Assembly (NCBI GenBank): GCA_021014325.1
Contig: CM037463.1
Span: 3,095,001-3,159,000 of the forward strand
Length of the DNA: 64,000 bases
From: Plazaster borealis
Taxonomy: Eukaryota > Echinodermata > Asteroidea > Forcipulatida > Labidiasteridae
Direction: 5' to 3'
Positions 1 through 10,470 of the stretch are shown piece by piece (position 1 is the first letter of the stretch; every line of letters starts with the position of its first letter). Below the pieces are notes generated by a model. It had not been told where the DNA came from, searched no databases, and saw nothing but the letters and a program-made list of their open reading frames with translations. The position numbers and the translations under genes were made by a program.

Positions 1-176
1 GTCTGACCCATTTCAGGGTCAGGCTGACCAGGAAAGTGGTTGTATATGGGACTTTAACTTAGATTCTGGCCATAGTTTGACCCGTTTTCGGGTCATCTCG
101 ACACTGATTTCGGATCCCACTGACTCAGAAATGGGTCAGGCCCCACGGGACCCGAAATCCAGGTCAATTCTGATTG
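1..176. mobile_element. Family G MITE, partial copy at window edge
   Basis: The stretch is built of alternating GGGTCA and TGACCC words (for example GGGTCAGGCTGACC) and ends with a CCAGGTCAATTCTGA motif. The same design is seen in the complete element at 16479-16645, which is flanked by TACACTCT/AGAGTGTA ends. The left end lies outside the window. Non-coding. Confidence 0.6.
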
Positions 177-1790
177 TATGCTTGTCCTGAGTCCCCACAC
201 AACGAAGTACCTAGTCATCAAATTTCCTGTGCTTTGTTTATACCCTTTACTCATTCCGCATATATTTTATCTCAGTGGACGATAAGTCCAATAAGGTGTA
301 GCAGCTGATATTAGAATGCAATCCGTGGATCTTTTTTTCCGTCTCCATAAATCCACTCCGACTTAACCAGCAAAATATCCGTTTGACACACGTCACCTAT
401 CTGCTCCACACCAACAGCTTCCGAGGCCAAATTCAGCGTGGCTATTATACGTCTAAATTCCACCTTCTTCTCAATTCCATTTAACGAGTGGAAAGATCTC
501 AAGACCTTGACTTCCTTATTGTGCATTGGCAAGGATCCCACTTAATGCGTTCAAGGACAAAGCTGTCGGAGAATATCCCCTGACATCACGAATGACGTCA
601 TGGGCTAAACTCTACTCTCTACAACTGTGCAAAATGATGTACGCTGGCGTGCCGAGGTCTTCGCTCACCCACGCATCATTTTTGTTTTCACAGATTTTTC
701 ACAGAATTAAAGGATTTATTTTAAAAAATACCAGTAGGCCTACTTGTGTCGAGTCTTATTACTTTAATTAGTTGACTACTACACAATGGTACAGATATGA
801 GCTCTTATTCAGGTCAATCCGAACCACCGTTTTGCTGATAAATAGCATTACCGAACAGAACTACATCAAACACGTGGTTTGGGTTGGTATGGATTTGGAA
901 GTCTTTCGTGCATTCGAACATTTCTGGGACTACTTTGGTCCCACGTATATTGCTTTAACGCGTGAAGGAAACAAATATGCGCGAGACGTGCACAGTCTGT
1001 TGGTGTTGGCGTGTTTTGGAGGATGTCGCATTGTCTTTGATACTTAAAGTTAGAAGAAAACGAGCAGTGTGCTATCAAAGCAGCCACTGAATAGAGCATT
1101 GGCGTTTGTATGACATGGTTCACCAATACTCAAAGAATAGACGGCTGTCTCTGGTTTCGAGTGATTCTAGTAGCATTTGCCATTGAGCCTGTATTTATTT
1201 AAAGTTGTGCCTGATTGCATAAGGTGATCAACTTACTGGGTTTGCTAAATACATCTGTTTGTGCATTTATTTTCTGAGTAAATTAATATGCATGGAACTG
1301 AACATATTCCTTACTACCTACGCCTATCATTAACTTTTGTGTATTTTTTGTTTCACTTAATTTGCTTCATACACGCCCACGTGATTACACACATTAACAC
1401 TTTAACTTAAAAAAGTTATAGGCCTATTTTTTCGGTACTGTGGAAATAAACTGAACTAAACATCGCCTGATTTTTCGGCGAAATACTGAAACATTAGGGT
1501 ATTTTTCGTCGAACGAATTTTTACATCAAAATTAGCAGCATTAAGTATCTGTTACGTCACAAAACACGTCATGCAGGATGAGTCGTATTGTGAAATGAAG
1601 TCAATCAGATCAATTGGACAAAACATGAAACACTGTCAATTCAGTTATGGGTGATTTTTAAACTGACTATAGGCCTATATGAAATTTTATTATTTAATTT
1701 TTGTTGCTGTTTATGTATAGGCCTACGATGATTGTGCATTTATTTTACGTTGTTATGGGATGACTTGTACCACAGATGAGCTGCCATGGC
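177..1790. other. No recognised gene
   Basis: About 1.6 kb of AT-rich sequence with several AGGCCTA words. Open frames are at most about 90 codons, lie on both strands and show no family motif. No repeat structure was recognised by eye. Confidence 0.5.
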
Positions 1791-1794
1791 TACT

Positions 1795-2145
1795 TGTTAT
1801 CATGTGACATTATTATTATATATTTCTGGTAATGAAACCAAGGATGCCTCATTAGTGAACTTAATAACTGTAGCTCGCAAGCCTGAGGAAACATATAAAC
1901 AAGGGTGCTTGCCATGTGAACCAGAAACACCGGGGTTAACCCCTACTCCTTCACGATAAGTGCAATGGATTATTTTACAGGCACATCCTAGTACACGGGA
2001 CCTGTGGCTTAATGTGCCATCCGAAGGACAAAGCAATTATGGTCAAGTATCTTGCTCAACCTTGGCCAGGACTCGAACCCACACTCTGTTGATCAGAAAC
2101 ACCAGAGCTTGACTCCGGTGCACTAAACCGCTCGTCCTCGATAAC
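1795..2145 (-). mobile_element. tRNA-derived SINE, family K, copy 1
   Basis: Read on the minus strand it starts with a tRNA-like head: an A-box-like GAGCGGTTTAGTGCACCGG, a long variable-arm region and the B-box GGTTCGAGTCC. A body follows with the word GGATGGCACATTAAGCC. The same head and body order recurs at 31198-31595, 25683-25965 and 40015-40600. The family type is established (RNA polymerase III SINE); the family letter is mine. Confidence 0.75.
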
Positions 2146-2947
2146 AGACTAGAAATAAATGCGTGTGTGTGCTATGGATATGGTTGGAATACAATTTCCC
2201 GAAACATTATTTGTATAGTACGGAAGAAAAAAAGGTATTTGTAAAGAATAAAAATGCAAGGACAAAAACGAGAACCAAATGTAGTTTATTTGTTAATGCT
2301 GCTTGTTTTATAACTAAGCAAACTTTCACAATATTTTTTTTACACTGGATCAAAACCTATACGCAGTGACAGAATACCTCTGAAACATTGGTTTTAATCA
2401 CACTTTCGGTATGTGCTCGCCAGTTTAGCATTCGCACTTCATGCGAGAATGTTACCGTGGATGCCAGTATAGTCTTATGTACTTTTGGTCACATGATACT
2501 GCGTGCATGCGCCGTTGATCACTCACGTTACAGTGCGACTGTCCGCGACATCCTTACATTACGACAATCATTCATCTATAAAGGAGCATAATATTACATC
2601 ATTGGAGTTTGGAAGAGTACACTCATTTCAAACCCTCTAATTTCAATGAACACCCCGACCACCCAACATTGTGATAAAACTACGTCAAATTAGGTGATCC
2701 CCACTCCAGTGAAAACACACTTTTGTAACCGGTATGGTTTCTCAGGGACTGTGTGCACGCTTGTACGTCTTTTGATTACCGTAAGAACAATTGAAAGTTA
2801 GCATTGGTGATTGTGTTTAAGTGTTACATGAACCCGAGAGGAAACAAAAGAGGTCCACACAATAGGGACTTGAAACACTACATGTGGACTTTACACACGT
2901 CCACACAGTGTTTTGTTTTTTTACAGTGTTGAAGAATAGGATTTTCC
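2146..2947. other. No recognised gene
   Basis: Low-copy sequence with short open frames only. Near 2880-2925 an imperfect inverted pair of the word CACTACATGTGGAC and its complement surrounds a TTTACACACGTCC stretch. Nothing else stands out. Confidence 0.4.
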
Positions 2948-3280
2948 TTAAAGGCCCTGTACACTATTGGTAAGATCGAAAAACACAAATGTTCACAGAT
3001 TCACACATAACTTACATGATTTAAAGTAAGTAATGGTAGAAAGGGTTCCTTAAAATATTTCTGCCTAAAATGCTATCGTTTCTGAGAAATGACGCGCGAT
3101 AAAAACTCGATGTTTGAAAAAACAGAAAACACATAAGGTCTCTGTTCACTATTTTCTCGTGACCTCGATGACCAATTGAGCTCAAACTTTCACAGGTTTG
3201 TTTGTTCATGCATATGTTGAATCACACAAAATGTGGACACTGATTTTGAGCTGTTACCAAAAAGTGTACAATACCTTTAA
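2948..3280 (+). mobile_element. MITE family D, copy 1
   Basis: A 333-bp element bounded by TTAA on both sides. The left end is AAAGGCCCTGTACACTATTG; the right end, reverse-complemented, is AAAGGTATTGTACACTTTTT. It is nearly identical to 45226-45585 but lacks about 18 bp in the centre. A 72-codon open frame across it is a MITE by-product. Confidence 0.85.
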
Positions 3281-3339
3281 GTGTTCAGAACAAAATAGTG
3301 TCTACAGAATGACAGCAACACACAGCTGTTTGAGCTTAC

Positions 3340-3396
3340 GGGGAGTGCCCTTGCGGGGTCTTTACACAATGAAACAATGGACCCCACAGGGCAATT
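3340..3396. repeat. Short hairpin
   Basis: GTGCCCTTGCGGGGTC and, 17 bases on, GACCCCACAGGGCA form an imperfect inverted repeat. The surrounding 3281-3760 holds no recognised gene or repeat family. Confidence 0.45.
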
Positions 3397-3779
3397 CTTT
3401 ACTGGGAGTGGCATGAGTTCAAATCATACTTCTTAGTCACAGCTATCGTCAGCCCGACATAATTCCACCATCCAGTGTTATTCTTTCGATTGGGAATACT
3501 ATAGGCACAACATAATGATCAAAATGTGATAATATTTTGACTTGGTCTGGTATTTTAGTGTCGAGTATGACTGGTTCTGAACAATTGCAAGGGACTCCTA
3601 AATGTTTAGAGCTCAGTTCTTTGTAGTAGGTCGACTATTCCTGAAGTTCTTGTTTGCTAGAGCGTGTGCTGTAAAAAAAACTTAACATAGATTGAAGGTT
3701 TAGTTTCAGTTAAAACTATATTATAATCGTAAGTTTCCACAAAGAATCTTAGATCTTTAAACTATTTTATTACCGACAT

Positions 3780-4370
3780 CAATCTGTATTTTGTTTCGCC
3801 GTCGCAGCTGATCTTGCACATCCGGCATACACTCTGTGAAAACGGCTCTGACGGGTTATCAAATACAGATGGCTCTCGGAGGAGTAGAACCAATGACCCC
3901 TTGTTTGATAAATGAGCTCGCTTGGAAGAGAAAGTTCATCTCATTTCGGACTCTCTGGATAATCTGATTTTGTGCTTCACAAAACAAACAGCGCGCACTA
4001 GACCAAGGAGTAAAAGAAAAGGCATTTAGTAAAGAATAAAATATTAAACAAAACGAGCAATTTATATTTACAAATAATGAAGAAAAGGGAAGCACTTTAC
4101 ATAACGCTTCAATTCAAACCATTTCCAAACACAATTTATAGGAGGCATTTAACGGACCCTGACATCCTTGAGTTTCAGTCAATAAAACGGGGAGAGAAAT
4201 ACGATGAATTCGGAGATGGTGTCCCGGCCCAGTGCGTTTAGCGGCCAATTATCTCGGCTGTAATTGCCGGCGACCGTGTATAAATGGGATGGCAAAACGA
4301 AACGAATTAAAATCGATGGGGAAGGTCGATCTTGAGCGGCACTTCACCCGAGAAAGCTTGTTGAATTGTT
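3780..4370. promoter_or_regulatory. Candidate conserved non-coding block
   Basis: A non-repetitive, GC-mixed block between AT-rich flanks. Bases 4215-4320 hold CCAATTATC, TGTAATTGCC, GAATTAAAATCGATGG and other homeodomain-like or CDX/HOX-like words. No coding frame shows a domain. The regulatory call rests only on sequence texture and site content; a cross-species alignment is what would test it. Confidence 0.25.
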
Positions 4371-4552
4371 GATCACATCTAAACCCATCAGGGTCTATCT
4401 CCGATCAAAATGACGTCCACATATCAAGATTCAGTGAAGGTTGTGCAATATTTACCCGGACTCTGAAAACGGGTGTGCTTATGGTTTGACGTATAGGCCT
4501 ACAGGTAATAATAGTCCTGAGCTGGCGCCAGTAAAAACAAAAAACAAAACAA

Positions 4553-4580
4553 AAAAAACTGCCTCCCCCCCCCCCGCCCC
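4553..4580. repeat. A-rich and poly-C low-complexity tract
   Basis: A run of A and AC followed by CCTCCCCCCCCCCCGCCCC. It produces a glycine run in a spurious minus-strand frame. Confidence 0.8.
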
Positions 4581-5123
4581 AAAAACAATTAAGTGAAGAA
4601 TTGAAAGGAAAGTGACATGACAGCGTTGAGGACACTGACCGATAAAACAACAAGGTTAGAAGAATAGGAAAGTGACCAACCAATTCACTTGGTACGAATT
4701 GAAACGTTTTCCTTTTCAGAACCACCAACTCTTCAACAAGAGATCATTTCACAGCTCATCCGATTAAACTGGTCCTTTCTCTAAGATTAAACTAACATCT
4801 GTTTCTTAATCTGTCAATTATGTTTACAAGAAACATAAACTACTTACCTTGCGGAATTCACCACACTTGTATAACTTTGTTCAGTTGAATTGTCCTCAAA
4901 TTATTTGTTATATTGAAAGGACTACAACCTTTCGTAATTTAATAGAACGTTCGTGACAAAAGACCTTTCAAGAAGAGCAGGCACATTTGAACAATGAAAA
5001 TTGCTTTCACTTGAGAAGGAAACAAAATCTCTCACTTTCACGGAGCCCGGGAACTCGTGTAAACTTTCCTCTCACACAAGTTAGGCTAAAGTTGCATCTG
5101 TGTTTTTGTAATATGGACGGTGC

Positions 5124-5216
5124 TGTGTTGTGTTGTGTTGTGTTGTGTTGTGTTGTGTTGTGTTGTGTTGTGTTGTGTTGTGTTGTGTTGTGTTGTGCTG
5201 TGTTGTCTTGTGTTGT
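5124..5216. repeat. (TGTTG)n microsatellite
   Basis: A pentanucleotide TGTTG/GTGTT array of about 17 units, with impure units at the right end (GTGCT, GTCTTG). It is open in several frames on both strands (cysteine/valine/leucine-rich or asparagine/threonine/glutamine-rich), so frames across it are not genes. Confidence 0.95.
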
Positions 5217-5448
5217 GAGCAATATTGGATTGTGGCGGTGGCAGACTAAACACAGTTGGAATATTTTAATAATGATTATAGTACATGCCTATATTGTATA
5301 GTGTTAAATGTATCATCAGCAAATACATCCTTTACAATAATAACACTGAATGAAATGTATTACAATCATCAACGTTGCTGTCAGGGTGAAAGAAAACCTG
5401 TATACCCCACGGGCAGTGACCAGTGGTGCAACTAGACATGGGAGAACT

Positions 5449-5990
5449 AGGCCGAATCCAAATTGGCGGCTATATCTACAGCTACGACTGTTGCTAAGGG
5501 TGTTTCTATAGGAACATCCTATACTTCGACACACGATGAACTTGGGCCATATCCAAATTGACGGCTACAGCTACAGCTACGACTGTTGCTAAGGGTGTTT
5601 CTATAGGAACATCCTATACTTCAACACACGATGAACTTGGGCCATATCCGAATGGCGGATACAGCTACAGCTACGACTTTTGCTAAGGGTGTTTCTATAG
5701 GGACATCCTATAGACGATGTGACCTCTGTTTACATTCAAACCGCCCTCTGTTGACAAAAGTCATGTTTCCGTCGGGCAAGAAGACGCGTACTCATGGTAA
5801 CATTGCGTGTCCTTTATAGCTGGCTGTCAGTACACAAAGGTTTTGCCCGGCGACATGCGCGCGCATCATGTTATGATTTTCGAATGACGTCAGAGGTCAC
5901 ATCGTCTATACTTCAACACACGGCTATGGCTACGGCTACGATTCAACCGTAGCCTTAGCCATAGCCGCCCATTCGGACACGGCATGAAAC
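5449..5990. mobile_element. Inverted-repeat element with 95-bp internal tandem units
   Basis: Three units of about 95 bp begin near 5449, 5545 and 5640. Each carries GGCGGCTAYA-type, CTACAGCTACGAC and GGGTGTTTCTATAGG words. The far end (5923-5990) has GGCTATGGCTACGGCTACG facing CGTAGCCTTAGCCATAGCC, and CCGCCCATTCGG inverted relative to CCGAATCC at the start, so the whole unit looks like a large inverted-repeat transposon. It is interrupted by a second element at 5713-5906. Confidence 0.7.
5713..5906. mobile_element. 194-bp MITE with TATA target duplication
   Basis: Terminal inverted repeats GACGATGTGACCTCTG and CAGAGGTCACATCGTC, 16 bp and perfect. It is flanked on both sides by TATA (5709-5712 and 5907-5910). 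Removing the element restores CATCCTATACTTCAACACAC, the sequence at the matching place in the other 95-bp units, so the insertion is directly proven by an internal empty site. Confidence 0.9.
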
Positions 5991-6077
5991 TATTACGTCC
6001 CATGCGCACTGGCGTATTACCAGGCATGATATTTGGTTCTTGGAATATTTTATCGAGTACAAAGGCTGACCTATATG

Positions 6078-7034
6078 CAGTGGCGTCACCAGAGGGGGCA
6101 GGGGCCTTCGCCCCCCGCTCAGAACCCTTGCCCCCCTCTTGCCCCCCCCATATGAAATCACAGAAAAGTATATTCTTATAATATATAAATCGTTTAAGGC
6201 TGCATAAAATGCTGCCGTAAAAAGTAAAACTTTTGTTCATATCAGTATGTGGACTATAACGCAGTCATGACAAATGCATGGAAACGCGCGCGCGATCGTA
6301 TTGGCGGTAAATGTATGTTGTGGTTTTGCGGTTACAGAGAGTGCAGGAAGTCACAAAGTTCAGTTTAATATACGTGGTGGTGCGTCTGAACGGTGAACGC
6401 AGACCAATAGCTCCGTTAACACAACGTAGTCAGCAGATGCACAACAGAGAGATTTAAACAGCAAAATGGCCAGCGAAATAGGTAGCTTAGACCATTTCTT
6501 CTCCATATCAAAGCGCCCGTCTTTGCCTCGTGTTCCAACACCTAAGAGGCAGAGACGGTAAAATACAGAAGATTCTGATTCTGATGTGGTACCATCAGAG
6601 GATTGCATGGACTCTGCATCCGACTATTCCGCCGAGGAGAATTTCGAAGAAGATGTATCCGTTAGTAATACTGGGAGTGCAGTAGCACAACAAATAATTT
6701 AATTAGTACTCACAGAGCCTAATTTGGGAATGCCGTGTACAACTCTAAATTGATACTTGGTAATCACTGTTGGTAATTTAATCCTTGTATACAGTCGAAA
6801 AGTTTTCTCTTATAAAAATGACAAGTTCTCTAAGATTTGGTTGTTTTCGCAATATTTTGTTACCTGCCAACTATGTAGACTGTTTTGGAACTGCATTGGT
6901 GTGTATCAGCTGGTGTGTATCAACTATCAGTTAACATATTTTATGATAATCTTGCACTTCTTTGCCCCCCCCAAATTTAATCTTTGCCCCCACTTGCCCC
7001 CCCCCCCACATGGAAATGTCTAGTTACGCCACTG
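6078..7034. mobile_element. hAT-type DNA transposon, internally deleted
   Basis: The left end is CAGTGGCGTCACCAGAG; the right end, reverse-complemented, is CAGTGGCGTAACTAGAC. The 8 bases on each side are identical: CCTATATG at 6070-6077 and at 7035-7042. Eight-base duplications and CAGTG-type ends are diagnostic of the hAT superfamily. Both subterminal regions are C-rich (runs of C near 6101-6151 and 6965-7010). At 957 bp it is too short for a full transposase but carries an N-terminal coding remnant. Confidence 0.92.
6466..6702 (+). pseudogene. N-terminal remnant of hAT transposase ORF
   Basis: From ATG 6466 the frame reads MASEIGSLDHFFSISKRP followed by a basic PKRQRR stretch. A TAA at 6559-6561 interrupts it, and the same frame then continues as an acidic, serine-rich segment (EDSDSDVV, EDCMDSASDYSAEENFEED) to a stop at 6700-6702. 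A short N-terminus with a basic patch, then an acidic linker, is common in animal hAT transposases ahead of the zinc finger and catalytic domain, neither of which is present. The position inside the hAT element at 6078-7034 supports this. The in-frame stop and missing core make it non-functional. The precise hAT clade cannot be read from what remains. Confidence 0.55.
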
Positions 7035-7419
7035 CCTATATGTACACATTGTGTAGGCTTTTAATAGACTTTTCAGGATATTTATTCACAATTTTTCCCT
7101 ATTTTTTCAAGGGCAAACAAAATCAGAAATCAGAATAATATCATGCCTGCGTAAACTAGACATGGGAGAATGGAACTGTTTGAGCTTAATACTTTATACC
7201 AAGAGAAAACTTATGCAACGAATACAAGACACACATAAACACTGTTAATTATATAAGTTGATGCACTGCCATCCATATATTGGTCATTCCTCAACTATAG
7301 ATGCATTGCTGAATTTTAGGCAGACTTGACCGCAAACAGTTAATTAAAGGCAAAGTATACCTTTGGTTGTGGGAACCGTTCAAGTGTTTTAATCCTATAT
7401 AAATGTAGAAAAATACAAT

Positions 7420-8719
7420 TACCGTAATTTTCGGAATATAAGCCGCCCGGCGTATAAACCGCAATGCCCCAAAAAATAAAAAGTAAGATTTAGGTGTCAG
7501 CGTATAAGCCGCCCGGCATATAAACCGCAGTCGCGAGCGCACACAGGAGAGAGGCCGTGCGTATTTGCGGTCCTTTGTGGCGATGTGCAGTGACTGGCGG
7601 GCGGCACATCAGTCATTGTACGTCGCCACAAAGTGCGAGTTGCGTTGCATTAAAGTAAAAATGTATTAAAGTTAACACCATTGATCGTTTTTGTAATGGT
7701 CTAGTATTAGGATGTTCTACAGCAAGTGGGCATATTTCTTTTTTATTGGTATCATTATTGTGACAACCGAATTCAACGTTGTAGCTACCACGGTCGGCGC
7801 CGGTCGGTCCTGACCGGCCGCAGCTTAAATGACCGGGGATCGAATAAAAGTTAACAAACTCCGACCGGCATAAATTGATATATTATAATTATTAAAATCT
7901 TCATTGAAATAAGAGAAAAATAAAGAAAAAACTCATTGTAAACTCCTAATTAACGTGTGTATTTATTTCCGTTAAAACAATCAACAGCAGCACACACGAG
8001 TCGTATCAAAGTCTGCTCTATTAAAAAGCATGCACCCATCTCCGGCGTGCGTTTATTATTCAGAACGATGTCTGTACACGCATTTACTATGGCAGCCGGT
8101 ACCCAGAAGTAAGCCATTTTGCAATAACATTTAGCGTGTGATTTTTCTCTGTGTGGAAGGGCAACCCGACTATATTTCTTTTGCAGCTATCTCGTATCTC
8201 GTACTCACGATCGTGCCTTGTGATCGGCCCCACATTATTGTGAGACATTACGGATTATATGATGGGTCCGAGGATGACAATTAATTTCAAAAGCCGCTGG
8301 ACTAACATCATTTTGATGTTCAAAGTGTTCATAAATATGGACAAAAAAACGGTCTTGTTGAACAGACAGATTTCCTTAAAAAACTATGGAGTTGAAATGG
8401 GACTTTTTGTGACCCATTCATCTAGGAATAAAAACGAGGCCTTGTAACGGCGGACAAGGTTGGTGGTGCATGAAATGTTTTTTTAAAAGAATTTTCAGAG
8501 TGAGTTTGGTTTGGCGGTGTATGATTTTTCCTGTCTGTTTTGTATTTGTTTTTAGTATATTTTACAAACGATCTTTCTTAAACAAATGTACACTGTTTTT
8601 TTTCTTTCTACAATATTAATATGTTGGCACATAAGCCGCCCGGCGCATAAACCGCAGGAGTTCTAAAAAAGGTCAAAATCAACGTATAAACCGCGGTTTA
8701 TAATCCGAAAATTACGGTA
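7420..8719. mobile_element. 1.3-kb non-autonomous DNA transposon with ATAAGCCGC ends
   Basis: Ends TTACCGTAATTTTCGGAATA and (reverse complement of the right) TTACCGTAATTTTCGGATTA. Subterminal words CGTATAAACCGC and CATAAGCCGCCCGG recur near both ends. The interior holds a hairpin (7572-7634) and no transposase frame. It is inserted in the family B element between AATACA and AACTAG; the target duplication is probably TA. Superfamily not assigned. Confidence 0.85.
7572..7634. repeat. Hairpin inside the 1.3-kb element
   Basis: CTTTGTGGCGATGTGCAGTG faces its complement ATTGTACGTCGCCACAAAG with a few mismatches and a G/C-rich loop. It could be a palindromic remnant or a transcript hairpin. Confidence 0.6.
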
Positions 8720-8832
8720 AACTAGTCTGTGAGCATTTCATTTCTAAAGGTGGTAGCGTTTTTGAGATATCGCCAAACATCTGGAGCGGTTACGTCCACG
8801 CAGGAAGAATAATCCGTAATTGGAATACACAA

Positions 8833-9603
8833 TCTAAAGGCCCTGTCACACTATGGCGAATCGCCTGAACGTATGCCAACGTATGCGAAATATCGAAAAT
8901 ACGTTGGTGTACGTTGGTGTACGCTGATATAAGTTTGGGGTAAGTTGGGGATACGTCGTTTACTTGAAGAGCACGCTGTGATACGCTGTTAAAATTTTGA
9001 ATACGTCGAGCCCGCGAAAAATTATTAAGCATGTTCAAAATTTCTCGGCGTACGGAACGTGTGCTTCATACATTCTGCATAAGTTCCCCGTAAGTTCGTG
9101 GTACGTTAGACATACGTTGACATACGTTGACATACGCTGACATACGTTAGAGGAACGTTACTCGTAGGTTGGTATACGCTGGTATACGTTGATGTACGTC
9201 GGAGGCATGTTGGCTGCTTGAGCGGTATTTATACGTTCTACAGCGGCATAGGTCACGTGTTCGTTGTACGCTGAGGATACGCTGAGGATACGTCAAACAC
9301 GGTAGAGATACGCTACAAATACGTTAAGCATACGTTGGTCATACGCTCACATACGCTGTGATACGCTGTCATAAGTTTGTTATAAGTTAGTGATACGCTA
9401 TCAATACGTTAGTCATACGCTATGTATACGTTTAATACGCTATGGATACGCTATGGATACGTCCATTCCAACACTGATGTCGACTTTTCCTACGCATTTC
9501 GTTGGGAAGTTGGACGTTCTTGGACTCTGACAATTTTCGAGCTATTTTTTGTATACGTCGGCATACGTTCAGGCGATACGCCATGGTGTGACAGGGCCTT
9601 TAG
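8833..9603. mobile_element. Non-autonomous transposon packed with ATACGYT repeats
   Basis: The 49-bp terminal inverted repeats start AAAGGCCCTGTCACACYATG and have three mismatches. The TA on each side (8835-8836, 9601-9602) may be the target duplication; the family B context is restored by removing it. The interior is a degenerate array of ATACGTT/ATACGCT words spaced mostly 10-11 bp, for example around 9115-9145 and 9265-9300. No coding frame. Confidence 0.88.
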
Positions 9604-9800
9604 AAACCTTTATACATGAAACGTTTCTCAGATTGATTTTTTAAAATCCCTTCTCTAAAACCACATTCCTGAGAAGGAAATCGTTTCTCAAACTGTTATA
9701 CATTATAATCAAAAGCTGCAGTTACTTCTTACCAAGTAAGTTTTTATGGTCATTAATATGTGGAGTCATGACCAAAGGTAAAACCGCACCCTCTCTTTAA

Positions 9801-10265
9801 TAGGCATTGTTCAATTGCTATTTTTACGGGTGGACAAATTATTAGCTTTCAATCAATACCTTGAGCAAACGAATCCGTCAAGGTTAAATGGCAGTTGATT
9901 AAAAGTTAATAAAAGGCTTGGTCAGCCTTTTAATCCCAAGACTTAATGATGTACATATTTTGCATGTTGCGGCAGTCCAGCGTAATAACCATTGCGCCCA
10001 TACATGCTGCGACTGTACATGTACAATGTGCGGGGGTGCACACTATGAACGCTGTGTGGTGGGTCGTTTGGACAGCGGAGGGGGAAATGGCACCCGAGGC
10101 GAACCCGAGGGTGCCATTTGCCCCCGAGGATTTACAAAACCTATGGCATGGACCCAATCTCAGAGAGTGCAACAATTTGTTTACTATACCATGGTAATAG
10201 GCCAAGATTCTTCTTCTTTGGAGGCGATCTCTTATCATCTTCCAACATTATTACGGCGAAATTGA
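9801..10265. other. Low-copy sequence with one hairpin, no gene recognised
   Basis: Overlapping open frames of 80-115 codons occur on both strands with no family motif. At 10079-10123, GGGGGAAATGGCACCC faces GGGTGCCATTTGCCCCC, a 16-bp stem with one bulge. Confidence 0.5.
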
Positions 10266-10269
10266 CAGG

Positions 10270-10277
10270 TATAAAAG
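10270..10277 (+). promoter_or_regulatory. TATA-box-like TATAAAAG
   Basis: TATAAAAG lies 33 bases before an ATG with a favourable context (ACAACAATGG at 10303). This fits a short-leader core promoter or chance. Nothing else here supports transcription. Confidence 0.3.
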
Positions 10278-10302
10278 CAGACGACACGAATTGTAAACAA
10301 CA

Positions 10303-10470
10303 ATGGCGGTCGTTGACAGAAGAAGTGCTTCACGACTGTTCCCTACGCCGGTGTCGCATGCAATTATGTCCTCTATGCAATACTATCCGGCGGACATTAT
10401 TGCATATGCAATAATGTCCGCCGGACGGTTTTGTATATGCAATCGTGTCCGCCCGGACGCTGCTGCATAA
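10303..10470 (+). CDS. Possible 55-codon ORF behind a TATA box
   Basis: ATG 10303 to TAA 10470. It begins MAVVDRRSASRLFPTPVSHA, then runs into the tandem/palindromic repeat at 10358-10525, where the sequence becomes periodic (SMQYYPADIIAYAIMSAGRF). No similarity recognised. The favourable ATG context and the TATAAAAG 33 bases upstream are the only supports. The C-terminal half is simply translated repeat, so it is more likely a chance frame or part of a non-autonomous element than a gene. Confidence 0.15.
   Translation: MAVVDRRSASRLFPTPVSHAIMSSMQYYPADIIAYAIMSAGRFCICNRVRPDAAA

Larger units (their letters stand above)
7344..9800 (+). mobile_element. MITE family B copy carrying two nested insertions
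   Basis: TTAA bounds both ends: 7344-7347 followed by AAGTATACCTTTGG, and 9797-9800 preceded by CCAAAGGTAAAACCGCACCC. Outside the two insertions (7420-8719 and 8833-9603) the remaining roughly 385 bp is collinear with family B: the GGAACC start, AACTAG..TCTGTGAGCATTTCATTTC, GGTGGTAGCGTTTTTGAGATAT, GGAGCGGTTACGTCCACGC and TTCTTACCAAGTAAG. Confidence 0.9.

Noticed and set aside
4405..4728. 107-codon minus frame with a glycine run
   Set aside because: The run is the poly-C tract; composition is otherwise random.
5007..5301. Cysteine/valine-rich and asparagine/threonine/glutamine-rich frames
   Set aside because: Translation of the TGTTG microsatellite.
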